From: Lunularia cruciata
Lineage: Eukaryota > Streptophyta > Marchantiopsida > Lunulariales > Lunulariaceae
Assembly (NCBI GenBank): GCA_948567375.1
Contig: OX419762.1
Span: 38,297,034-38,361,033 of the forward strand
Direction of reading: 5' to 3'
DNA length: 64,000 nucleotides
Position numbers and translations under genes: made by a program. Positions 27,512 to 39,121 of this stretch are shown here, one piece after another. How positions within the stretch are numbered: the first letter of the stretch is position 1; each line of letters opens with the position of its first letter. Below the pieces are notes generated by a model. The model saw only the letters and a program-made list of their open reading frames with translations, searched no databases and had not been told where the DNA came from.

Positions 27512-28135
27512 CTGTGTCAGAGAGAAATAAATCTTTAGTTCAGTATTTATATACTTGTACTTTAATTTTATTTACTCACTTAACAGTTATGGTAATAATA
27601 TAATATAATATAATTTGCAAACATATGAGATAAGTATTGCAACAACAAATTGAACATCTCATTTAGCATTGAGGCCATGCTCAAGTATAAGTGGAATGAG
27701 TGATATCTAGAAAAAGAGCAAGTCATATTTTTTTCCTTAGCCAAAACTATTTTACGGAAGAGTTAATTCTAGATTGTATGGATGCTCAACTATAATTGGA
27801 ATGAGTGATGTCTAGAAAATGAGCAAGTCATATCTTTTTCCTTAGCCAAAACTATTTACGGAATGGTTAATTCTAGATTGTATGGATGCTCAACTATAAT
27901 TGGAATGAGTGATATCTAGAAAAGAAGCAAGTCATATTGTTTCTTTATCCAAAACTATTCGATGGAAGGGTTAATTCTAGATTGTACTCCAGATTTTTGC
28001 TTGTTTTTGAGTAATATATTTTCTACTAACATACAGATGAAAATCAATAAATATTTCCTAAATCAATTTGTCGATTAGAATGGACTGAAAAGGAATTTTG
28101 GATGTGTCGAGGTATCAAGTGGAGCAAGAATAAAA
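25755..28135. repeat. Dispersed repeat copy B (2.4 kb), with internal tandem expansion
   Basis: This is the direct-orientation partner of 18,685-20,900. Bases 25,983-26,275 correspond to the inverse complement of 18,913-19,215. Near the right end a 104-bp unit present once in copy A (about 20,640) is repeated three times here (about 27,690-27,990). A (TA)n tract at 27,451-27,505 also interrupts it. It is non-coding. Confidence 0.75.
27451..27505. repeat. (TA)n microsatellite
   Basis: An uninterrupted TA dinucleotide tract of about 55 bp, followed by a few TG units. It lies inside dispersed repeat copy B. Confidence 0.97.
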
Positions 28136-28393
28136 TGATTTTGTTAAGTGAATGGTTTTCATGAGAACACTTACATCAGATTTCAAATCATTAAGAAAAA
28201 TATGTAATTTTCTTATTGATCTAGAGCTAAAATAGAAAGGTCCAGTTAAGATCTATATTGTTCATCTTGAGATACTTTCATATAAATTATACAGAACTAT
28301 CAAGGCAAAACATTAAATTATGTCATATGTGGGTTGGAGCTCTAGAGCCTTGTGCAAAGAATAAATAGATAATTATGAGTGAACCATCACTGA

Positions 28394-28454
<61 letters not shown>

Positions 28455-29555
28455 ATATTTATGTTTCTATAACCTCCAAAAGTCATAAAGCCTAGCTTAT
28501 ACAAAGGAATATAATAATTTTCATGAGGATTGATATTATCCATTAGAAACTGCTCACTAGTGTTAGTAAGGAATGACTCTATCAAGTGGAGAATGCTTTA
28601 TTGTCAACAACTTAGATATTGCATTTTCAGTTTTCAAATTTTATAGTACAACTAAAAACTACAAAATTTAGTACATGGAGGATGTCTTGACGGGAGATTG
28701 AAGGATTTACTTAAGAAGAGAATTAAGTGAGACGAAAGAGCGATTGGCTCAAAAGAAAGACTAATAAATTGGTAGATGAGGGAAGACTGATATATTGGTT
28801 TCGAGAGATAAGGCTTGTATCGACCCAAACGAGAGACATGCGGATCCGGAGACGGAAGACAAAACGGTACGCCCAAAGGGAGGAGAGTGGAGAAGCCCAA
28901 AAAGAGACAACTCTTTCTCTTACCTCCTTCTTAGTCCTCTTACTTGCCAAACCTTTCTCTTTCTTTGGACCTTATGTGTGCATATCTAAGACCCAGGTCT
29001 TATGACGGAGCTTTGGCAAGTTGGAGGACTAAAAAGAGGTAAGAGAAAGAGCAGTCCAATGATCATGAGTAGATAGAATTCTCAACCTAAGGGGAGGATA
29101 AGGATGTATTTGTATAACAAATTCTTACAAAAATTTAAGAATTTGTTAATCTAAAAGGTCACAAAGGAAAGTTATCTGTTGATTTTGAGCTTGGATATAT
29201 ATTTTATTTCTCGACAATTTTCTCCTTATCAATTTTACTATGATATAGTGTGGTTTTATGAAATGGATACAATGAAGATTCATTTTCAAGTTTACAAACA
29301 GAACGAGTCCTTACAACCATATGTGAAGGATAAACTAATGGGGAGGAAATATAATTATCAATTGCCGTGGATCAGGGTTACATAGTTTGTACTGCAGAAT
29401 TTGAAAAACTGGTAATGTGCCAATCAAGGGAGAACTTGACTTGTTATGCTATGTCAGATTCGGTTGTTTAGAGAAAATATAAAACTTTGAATGAAGTTTA
29501 ATATATCAAGATACTCTTGATTCCTTTTGAAGGACTTTGAGATATGTGAAAGAAA

Positions 29556-29620
<65 letters not shown>

Positions 29621-30849
29621 CAAGAGAGAGAGAGAGACAGTGAGAGAATCATCACTAAGACCTTATATGTAACTATACAAGATAAGTCTAGTCTAGATCT
29701 TAATAAACACGCAATCTTAGATATTGGTCCGGATCTCATAACATCCGGAACTTGCGAGGTCCGTACTCTAGGAAGATTTGAACCCTCCGTCTGGTTCTGG
29801 AACCTCTATCAAAGGTCCAGATCTCTCATTGGACGTCTAGATTGCACTGCCCTTCTTATTAATTCTGTAATTCTTTCAAGAAGGTGCACTGTACTTGTTA
29901 AGTACAATATTTCTTGTCTTTTGTATATTAACACCGTGGATGTGATTATATTCTCAATGTGTGGGATCGTGTTCACTTGGTTATTCTGTTTAGTTTAACA
30001 ATTGGTGGTTCAATAACTTTTAATGTAATGCTTTTTGATACTAGTTTCTCAATAACTCTTTTGATACTCTCCATTATAGATAGTATCAGTTAGTATTACA
30101 GTCCATTGATGATATAATGATATTTATTTAGATACTCTATAGATTTGTACGCTATATAACTTTTAAAATTTTTATGATATCTTTAATACCATATGAAAAC
30201 TCAATAAATGGGAAGCTTTTGGAGCTAAGTTCCATTTTGCAATTTTTGTGTTTTTGTGGAGCTTGGGGTGAGGTCTTACAATCCTCTGTGCTATCATATA
30301 CACGCATTTTCCTCTCCTTTTGTACTATTACATAGTCTTGCCTTTGCTACCGTGTGTCAAATCTTCCCCAAATGAGCAAGTATGGAAATATTCGGAATGC
30401 CCTTACACAATTCATTTGCCAAAAACAACAACCATCGAATGTGAGTGCCAGAAAAGTGCGCTACTAGAAAATGTGTCTATAAATGCAAAAAAAAGAGGTT
30501 GATATTACACTTAGTTGGTTCAGTGGGTTTAACGTTTCGACATTTTAATGGAACACTTGGACGTGTCGATCTGCCTTGCCTCTGTCGACTGTTAATTCGT
30601 TTTGGCTGTCCAACCCTTCTTAACTAAGACGCTAGCATTTTGATGGAACGGAAACTCCTCACACTAAAAGGTAAAACCTATATATAAATACCGGAGCTTT
30701 AGCTCTATCTAATGCCATCGTTGGGTGTTTTGTACAAACCTAACTTCTATAATATACTGGAGTAGCTATACCAACCTCCACGACCATACCACATGTATTA
30801 TTATTTGAAATGCAATTTCAACATAAAGTACATATCGTGATTGGAAATA
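28136..30849. other. AT-rich intergenic stretch with two AT microsatellites, no gene seen
   Basis: It contains (AT)n tracts at about 28,398-28,451 and 29,558-29,618, the latter followed by a short (GA)n run. The open frames over these tracts are translations of the microsatellites. The rest holds only short frames without motifs. Confidence 0.6.
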
Positions 30850-31600
30850 TTACCATGTTTTTAGTCTGAATCAAGGTGATGGAAATGGTATTTACACTTC
30901 CCAATTGAACAATTGAACGTAATGCAAGTACCATGTGGTACCATTTTCCTATTAGTCCCACTCACGTTCCATGGCAATGACATATCAAGATAAATGGTCG
31001 TAGGAAGAATCTGCGATCATTTTCTGACAAGAAAGTAATCGGACATTTTGCGAATGTCATGAGATCAAGGTGTATGGCCCTACTACGAACCAGATGCTAA
31101 ACGTAATACATAAGTAGAAGATCCACAAAGAGGGTACAACAGGTAGACTCTGGTGTTGAAAAGTTTCATGACTTTTGAGGTAATGTGAAGATTTCAATGC
31201 CAAGGAAATGCGGGCACCTGTTTTACTCACTAGAACCTAAAGCTTATTAGCTACGTCTCATTGCAAGCGCTTCTCTTGAACATGTCCAGCAGTGTGAAAT
31301 TTGCGAAAAAATAACGGTGCTTAAAGCCACTAGCTCTACATTCTGTTTGCTCTTGACGTTTCTGCCTCCGCACTTACTCTACATATGGTACAGTATCTGA
31401 TCGTGTGGTGATTGATCTCTCCCCGTAGTCCGGGCGGATGGGTACTTATTGTCAAAGCAGATAGTCCCAAATTAAAGTGAAATGAGATAAATGGGTCGGT
31501 GCCAAGCACATGTATATCCTACACGAAATTTGGTACTTGTCCCCCTGATACAAGCGTGGAATCCAAATGGCACTCTCTGAAAGATGTTCACAAGGTCTAG
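30850..31600. repeat. Uninterrupted copy of the LINE-split repeat
   Basis: The left part (30,850-31,110) matches 21,240-21,590 and the right part (31,120-31,600) matches 25,288-25,770. It serves as the empty-site version of the LINE insertion. It lies just downstream of the 3' end of the VWA-Cache gene. Confidence 0.75.
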
Positions 31601-31783
31601 CGTTGTTCCGGTATCAGTTCAGAAAATGTAGATTGGCTCCACGTACTTACACTTACAGGGTAGACGGTCCACATCGGGAATACTCACAGTACTCCGGAAA
31701 GAAGCTATGAACGCTAATGACTGTCATCATCGTTGCAGGAGTCAATCCCAAGCTTCTACATGTGAATTCAGTTGCGTCTTTAT

Positions 31784-34700
31784 CTACAGTGCAATGTCAT
31801 AACCACTTGTAGCGCTCGGAGCTTTTACTTTCCCTTCTCCCGACCCTGGAGGATGTGGGATTGGAGAGGATCGCGGTTTAGACTTCTTGTTAGAGATAGG
31901 AGAAGTTCCGCTGGCCTTTTGTTCGACTGGTGAAACGTGAGCATAGGAGAGACCCCCTGAAGGTGGTGAAGGGCCTTCAGGACGAGGATTGCCTGTTGTT
32001 GAAGATGGAATCGCCATAATGCAGTCGTTGCATAATCTCCATAGCCTCCGCCTCGCCAAGTATAGTCCCAAAAGAAGTAAGAAGAATCCAACAATAGAAC
32101 CTCCAATAATTCCCGCTTTGGAGCCAGCTTTATCGAAGACTGATCCCGATGTTTCCTTCGTTGGGTCAGTCGGTACGCCACATGAACTGTCGCAGCATGT
32201 ACGTCCCAGGTACCCCTTACTATCTAGTGGCTCAAAAGAGCATAGTCCTCCACCAGGAACGGTGTTGTTTGAGCAGGCAGTCGCATCACGTACCTACACA
32301 ATTTTTAATACAGACGACGTGCTTTTATGATCAGTAAATGGTTATCTAGAGAATTTGGCAACGCTCTTGTGGACAAGAAGTGAAATACGGACATCTTAGG
32401 GTCCAACAAGTTCACAGAATGTCATTGGTTTCTAGACCTTGGGTAGGAGCCTATAGCAGCTGATTCTCTGACACTTATTTGGCGACTTGGAAACGAAATG
32501 TCTTCAAGAGATCCGGGAGTCGCTTGAAGTCGGCAACAAATGCGATAGCTAGAGTCGGACTGGCGGATTTCGAAGACATACCACACTGATGTTACAGCTG
32601 AGGGGCTGGCCACGATCTACTATGTTGACAGATGGTTTTCTCCAGTCGTCAATGACTCGGAGTCCCCATTTCTCTTCAATTGCGCCGGTAATAAGATCTA
32701 GTGCAACTGCTCCAATAAAGAAGTCGCCATCAAATACTGCACAACGAAGAAAAACTTAAAATTCACCTTCAAGAGTTGCTACGAACAGAAACATCCATTT
32801 ACGAAACGCTTGCATTCAAGTTGGAAAATTGTATATCGGATAATGTCGCCATTTCAAAGGAGAAAATCTTTGCAGAAACTAATCAGTACCTGGGTAAGTT
32901 ACTGTCATCACCGGCGAATCCAGTGTGAAAGCTGAGTAACTTGGGACCCATAGCACCCGTTCGTCGTCGAGAGAGAAACGAAGTTTTGCCACATAGTTGT
33001 AAAAGTTATGTAGCGCCGATATAGGATCGTCAAGAATCCCATTGCGATCTATGTGCTCATAGGATCCACCAAGATTGCAAGCAAGTGCCTTCAGGTCGGT
33101 AGTGTCAGCTACTGTCTCGTCACTCAAGCTGAAGAAGAATGTTCTCACTTGACGGTCCTTCACAGCTTGGGTAATGTTGGGGGGAAGATCGATTAGAGGT
33201 CCATCTGCTAGCTCTCCACCAGTGATGATTAATATAACCTGAAACAAAGCGAAGTTCTTCTAAGGACGCAATCCGTAGAATCATTCTCGAGCGAGAGTGT
33301 AGTTCATTGATGATGTACAAATTGTAAAGGCCAGACATGGTTTTTGCTCTTCCGCTCTAGCTGACGACGCAGGAAGTTGAGGATACAACAGCAGCGACTA
33401 TTTCGGCTTATGAAAAGTGCCTAACTGCTCATATTGTGGAGGGTTAACTATGCGAACCCCACAATACGCCAAGGTTCGTCTGTCCTGGCTTGCGAATGGG
33501 TTTCTATTATTTACAGTGAAGCAGAGTGGTACGCAAATGCATCAGCCATATTTAGACGTCCCTATGCAGATGACAGCAAGCTTGTTTGGTTTCATAACCA
33601 CAAAATGGACACTTGATTGAAATCAAACCTTCAAGTTGGCAATATCGTCTTGCTGTCCACCTTCTCCAAGAACTGAGGTCAATGCTGCGGTCAAATTAGC
33701 TTGTGGACCATTCGAGGTGACCATTCGAGAAATGGCGTCAATTGACGCCTTCAACTCCAAAACATTAGGATCAGGTGCTGTAATGTTGGCTGAAATTTTA
33801 ATCTACATACACGCAATAATCATGGGTCACTTGAGCTTTTCCACTTTGATGTTGATATGTTCAAGCCCTAAACTTGCCATAGTGCTGACAGTCTAGACTT
33901 TAGCAGTGTTACCATTCAAAATAAGACCTTTTATGTTCCATGCAAGGCAATGAAGTCATCTCGGAATAAGAGCTCAGCTCTATTTTGCGTTGGTCTGCTA
34001 ACCCTTTGCAAAGTTTGAATAAGGTGATTTTTTGACTAAATCAGAGTGCGCAACTAACTAGAGTTCAATGGTGAAGAACGCTGCACTCCCAATCACTCAA
34101 ACGCAGACATCTGCATGAGGTAGACTTACCTTTCCAACCGGTGTTGCCCCCTTGTCCGTGAAGCTATACACGGAGACAACATCGTCTGTACTCAGAGTTT
34201 CCAGAAACTCTTTCACCATGGCTTGTGCAGCTGTGAGCAGAATCTTTTGGCCTTCACTTAGTGCCAGTGGACTTGCCATCGACCGACCCGCATCCAAGAG
34301 AACAATAACATCCTTGCTGACGCCGAGAGTGGCTCGATACCTAATTTTACACCAAGATGAAGAGAGAACCGTCAGAGAGACGGCAGCGAAAGCAAACTGA
34401 GACACCCTGGTGTATGCAACCACGTTCACTACTTCCTAATTAATTGTATCAAAACGTCTTGCGGTTATAAGGTGAACTACTTGCCAGGGTCGCTTTCTTG
34501 GATCATAATTAAGATTGCTGCAATTTTCTGGAGGCAGCTCCTGCGGATTGACACAACCGAGATGCAAATTAGGAACGGCTGTGGTAAAATGGATCGACAT
34601 ACTTACCTAAAGAAGGAAAACTGTGACAGGATTTCGCTTCTGATGAAGTTTTCGGAGGCGAGTATTTGTACCCACTGTGATTAAAATTATCAGGTTCTTA

Positions 34701-36477
34701 ACAAAATGTCTGAAGGAAATTTTCTACCCTCTCAGTGCATGCAGGGAATTCAACTTCGAATTGCTGGGTTGAATCACTAATCTCATTGAAAAGTTCTCCA
34801 ATGTATATAGCAAGAAAAATCTAGATGCTCAATGTTTCACAAACTGTCAGTTATTTTCTTCAAAATTCGCACAAGCTTTTAACTTGCATAAGAGAAGAAA
34901 AATTTTGCTGCCCAGGAGCGAACCGAAACGTATTTGAAGACTGCTCCGACTCTCCAGCGCCATCAAAAAATGTCAAATGCATGCAAACTCGTCAGGAGAT
35001 CACAACTTTAAGACTTCAGCGTCGTACCAATCCTGGGTAAATGCGGAAGATCCCATTGTATGCTCCATAAAACGACCACGATAACTTGTTAAAAGGACCC
35101 CCGTCCTCAGCATACACTTTCTCAAACGTCGCCTCCAGCTGATTCTGCGCGCAGATCGTCAATTTTGCGTTGCAAGACAGGTCGTTCTGAGACGCTTGCG
35201 GGGAGAGCCTGTGAATCACAGGATAGTTTCATATTATACAAGCTCTTGTGCGAAGAAAAATATTAGAAACATGTCTAAAGTGTGATATGTATCCACGATT
35301 TACGGTAGTTCCCCTAAATTTGATACCTGAAATTGGAAGTCATCTCTTAGTTCCAGTCATCCCCCTCTCCTCACCAATTTTACACTGAACACTTACTTGT
35401 TATCACGTAACGACTAGGTGCAAAAGTGCAGATTTAGTTTTAAGTTCACCAAGAGCCCAACATCACTTCGTAGTCCATTCATCTGTCCTTGACCCAGAAA
35501 GAATGTGCGCACGCACAAGCTTTTATTTCAAATTTAAATGAATGAAAAGAATATGCCTGTCTGATCATTTACTGGTTTGATGCTCTGGAATTTGCGTTAG
35601 AAACACCAGGCAATTCAGATTCGAACGATTAAAAGTGTCCTGATCCACCTTCTTTAGTTTGAAAATGTGAATGAATGATTCCCCTTGAATACCGTAATGT
35701 TTGCAGTTCAAAGCAGAGTGGGTTGGAACTCACCGGACATAACTGCGGTGTGACACAGACGCGTTTTTGCAGCCATTAAGAGGACCACCACAAACTGAAT
35801 CTTGGAGCCCAGGAATTGAGAGACACTCCGAATCCGTCAGACCAAGTACCTTGGTCTCGCATGATAAAATTGAACATCTCGTCGCGCATGTTGCCAATGA
35901 TTCTGTGAAGATATTGACCAGCAAGATCAACACTCAGAAAAGCTGGAGAACACAAGAGACGTATGAAAAGGGCCATAGGAGCCTGAACACACTTCCTTGC
36001 GCTGAATCCAGGTACCTGATGTTGGTGAGATTGCGGGATTGAAATCAGACTCTATTGTTTAAGAACCCTGCTCTGTGCTTTTATGCCTGACTCTTAACTA
36101 CTGTAACTCATGCAAGTTCATCCTACTCCCTCAGAAAGCAATGCTTCCCCACGTCTGTTGCCAATAGAAGTTTGTCTTCTCTTGTTCTGAAACTGATTCC
36201 CTCTACATTAATTCGACTCTTCTTAACCAGCGCTATACTACGCATATATTACTTCTTCGAATTCACAACGTATTCTCGTCCAGCTTACATGTTGGGAGCG
36301 CAGAACGGTACCTGCTCTGTTCTGGTAGTTGACCAGTACCTGAGCAGCGATATCCTTAACAGATTGTTCAGCGTTATTGAAGAATTTCTGAGCATCGGCG
36401 GGTACCTGTCCTTCCACAACATGGTTCCTTGTAAGTACGGCACACAACACGAACGTGTAAGCTAGGGCTCGACACAT
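31784..36477 (-). CDS. VWA-Cache type I membrane protein, calcium-channel alpha2/delta-like (10 exons, 651 aa)
   Basis: Inferred exons: 36,477-36,312; 35,942-35,850; 35,794-35,734; 35,208-35,028; 34,540-34,485; 34,340-34,130; 33,802-33,629; 33,238-32,890; 32,736-32,582; 32,293-31,784. They total 1,956 nt, an open frame throughout. Residues 1-23 form a signal peptide. A VWA_N-like region ends in WSFYGAYNGIFRIYPG (to about 167). ENCSNLNYDPRKRPW leads into the VWA domain, with MIDAS residues D201-x-G203-x-S205. A Cache-like segment (FDGDFFIGAVALDLI) is near 431-445. A cysteine-rich stretch (489-520) precedes a membrane helix (542-561) and a proline/serine-rich cytosolic tail. This order is that of alpha2/delta and CACHD1-like proteins, which sit at the cell surface and modulate channels in animals; the partner here is unknown. 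One intron uses a GC-AG boundary. Intron 2 (55 nt) is the least certain. An upstream in-frame Met at 36,534 was rejected because it would push the signal peptide inward. Confidence 0.85.
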
Positions 36478-36540
36478 CTGATTCGAGTCAGTCCGTCCCC
36501 TACCTCTGTCGTTTGCGAATCTCTCGTAGCTCACTTACAC

Positions 36541-37540
36541 TCTTGACCCTGAACCCGATGAACACTCAGGCAAGTTTTGAGTGTGCATTGGGGTGTGCAC
36601 TCAAAACTGTCACCCCCACGGCTTTCTTAATCAAGCTAATCGTCGTCAGGAGAAGCCAAATGGGGAACACAATCGTAATCGACGCTCATTAGCAAACATT
36701 CACAGTTCTCTCGAGGTCGTCTTAAATAAAACTGCTTCACTACTATGACCACCGCAAAGGGTGTTCGTGTGTTCCGAGGAAAGATATTGAATGACTCTGC
36801 GTATGGTGGAACATATCAGCCGTCACCCCTATTGATATGGCTCCATAATTTCATCGTACTCCAGCGCACAGATTACTATCCTTAACGTTGGGTAGGCTGG
36901 TCACGAGCCATTCTGTGGAAAGCATAAGGTGCTCAGTTTTACCTCTTCACAAATTGCAAATGCCAGACTGGTGCTTGTGATAGCCACACTGTTCACTGAC
37001 AGCAATACTTACCAAACGTGCTTGCGAGTATTTTGCGGTGTTCTCGACCACATAACACAATTGCAAATTACAGCGTTGACTTCCTCTATTACGTACAGTA
37101 CATGCCAAAGATGCAGAAGACACTAGATCTGATGATTCGGGGAAGACTTCTGCGGGAGTACCGGATGCTTCCCGCGGGTTTCGTCACTCTTTAATCTGAC
37201 TGGGGCTCCAATCGCCTTTAAGAATACTCAAACTGTTCATATCCCTCCTACGTCATCCAAGAAACTGTTCTGGATCAAGTCAGCGTGAGCAGACATGATC
37301 CTTTACTTGCTTCAGTGGTTGATGTACAGTCATTTGCAGTATAGGTAATATGTGAAATAACGTTTCAGCTGGAGTGTTGGACATTGATACAGTCCCTCTT
37401 TTGTCTCTCCCTTGTTTGTTTGAACGGGTCTTCTCACATTGATACAGTTACCCGATCCTTCTGGCTTACTGACATACATAGTCGACGGTAATCAAAGTTT
37501 ATCACCTATACGGTTGGCATATTCATACTGCAGTTTTTCA
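36541..37540. other. Upstream region of the VWA-Cache gene, no further gene seen
   Basis: This low-copy sequence lies upstream of the minus-strand VWA-Cache gene and presumably holds its promoter. I could not pick out a convincing TATA box or other element. The short open frames on either strand show no motifs. Confidence 0.35.
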
Positions 37541-37569
37541 CTTTCAGTTGAATGAAAAGCTCAATAAGA

Positions 37570-37905
37570 TCATACTCGAAGGATGGGAAGAACCCATAAG
37601 CCGGACAAGGAAAAGACATAGGGGTACAGGGGTAAAATGGGGCTAAGCTGGTCGAAAAAGTTCACACTTTAGCATCTAGGATATTTGAGCTGCTATGAAA
37701 ATCGTACTGTTGAATGAAAAGCAACCCTCTCCGACCTCCAGCACCTATGATATCCCGAACTATTCAAATTGAATGAAAAGCATCCCTCCGACCTCCAGCA
37801 CCTATGATATCTCTGAACTATGCAAGTTGAATGAAAAGCATCCCTTCGACCTCCAGCACTCATGATATCTCTGAACTATGCAAGTCGTATGGTTGAATGA
37901 CAAGC
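37570..37905. repeat. LINE 3'-UTR-derived fragment with three 58-60-bp tandem units
   Basis: Bases 37,575-37,705 resemble the 3' untranslated end of the R2-like LINE (shared 'aggatgggaaga', 'aaaatggggctaagc' and 'gatatttgagct' blocks). A unit beginning 'ttgaatgaaaagca' then repeats at 37,710-37,768, 37,769-37,826 and 37,827-37,885. Each unit contains a stretch like the LINE's 'cacctaaaatatccgagct' sequence. Another short block like the LINE 3' end, 'aaggatgggaagacccc', recurs near 38,000. Confidence 0.65.
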
Positions 37906-38864
37906 AATAATTAGAATAATAGTTTTCAGTTGAATGGATAGAATAGAATAGAATAGAAGTGATAAAATGAGAAGTAGTAAGGCTACCACGCAGAACACGT
38001 GAAGGATGGGAAGACCCCAAATAAGAAAGAAAAAGACTTTACTCACTTGGGGGTCGGGTAGGCACTTTGTCTTACCCGACCCCAAATTAGCAAACGGACT
38101 CGTCCAATCCATGTACCACGTCACCAACAAACATCCGTGAGTTTTTACTAGGAGTGAGTTCTGGCTTGTAAACAATGTGTTCCATGGGTAGGTTTAATGT
38201 TTTAACATGGATCATTTTAAGTTGATATGCATTATAGTGATTATTTTATGACAATTCTACTTGCTTGTAACTCCATTATCCTGTAGGACTTGTAGACTTT
38301 AGGACTGGTGGGCACTTCAAAGGGTAAATTGACTCTTGTTGTCAAGGGGTCCTCATGTCAAAGTGCCAAATATGGGGTTGTTACATCTATCTCTGAATTG
38401 TAATCTTTAAGATCACGTACATAATATTAACACATGATTGGAAAATCCAGTCAAGTTGTACAAGAAAACCTAAAAGGTTAACTTTTGATAGTATTGCAAT
38501 GAGACATTTAACTTATTGCATGTAAGATACTATGACCACGTAGGTGATATGGTCTACATAATATTAGATTACGATTACTCTCTTTTGAATTGTTGTAATT
38601 AATATTTTTTATAAAGCTAATATTATCTAGTTGATATTTTTGTAAACAGAATGAAAATTCAAATAAACTCAAAATAGACAAATGACAACAATAATCTCTT
38701 GTTTAGTATGACACTACCTTGTTTAATCCTGTTTTGAATGATAATTTTGACTCTGTAAAAGCCTTATAGTTTCTATATGTTTGGACCATTGTGTATCTAT
38801 TAAATTTTTTTTTGCTGTTTATGAACCTATCTAAAAAACTATCTCTTTGTTCCTTTAGTCTTGT
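37906..38864. other. Intergenic stretch, no gene seen
   Basis: Apart from a short palindromic GGGTCGGGTA... stretch near 38,050-38,085, only AT-rich non-coding sequence is visible. Confidence 0.4.
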
Positions 38865-39121
38865 AATTGTATAAAAATGTAGTATCCATATTTATAGTTT
38901 GATATATTTGCTAAAGATTGCATGACTGTTAGTGAAGGATCTCTTATGTTGACAATGATGAATGGTGAAGTCTTTCCTTGTAAGGCATTTTGGAATTGTA
39001 TAAAAATGTTGTATCCTTATTCATGGTTTAACATATTTACTAAAGATTGCATGACTGTTAGTGAAGGATCTCTTATGTTGACAACGATGAATGTTGAAGT
39101 CTTTCCTTGTAAGGCATTGTG
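38865..39121. repeat. Two-unit 129-bp tandem duplication
   Basis: A unit beginning 'aattgtataaaaatg' at 38,865 repeats at 38,994. The units share long identical blocks around 'aaagattgcatgactgttag' and differ at scattered bases. The open frame over the two units is a consequence of the duplication. Confidence 0.9.

Noticed and set aside
29700-30000. 153-aa plus-strand frame as a gene
   Set aside because: Its first part is the AT microsatellite, and the rest shows no domain and no splice-consistent continuation.
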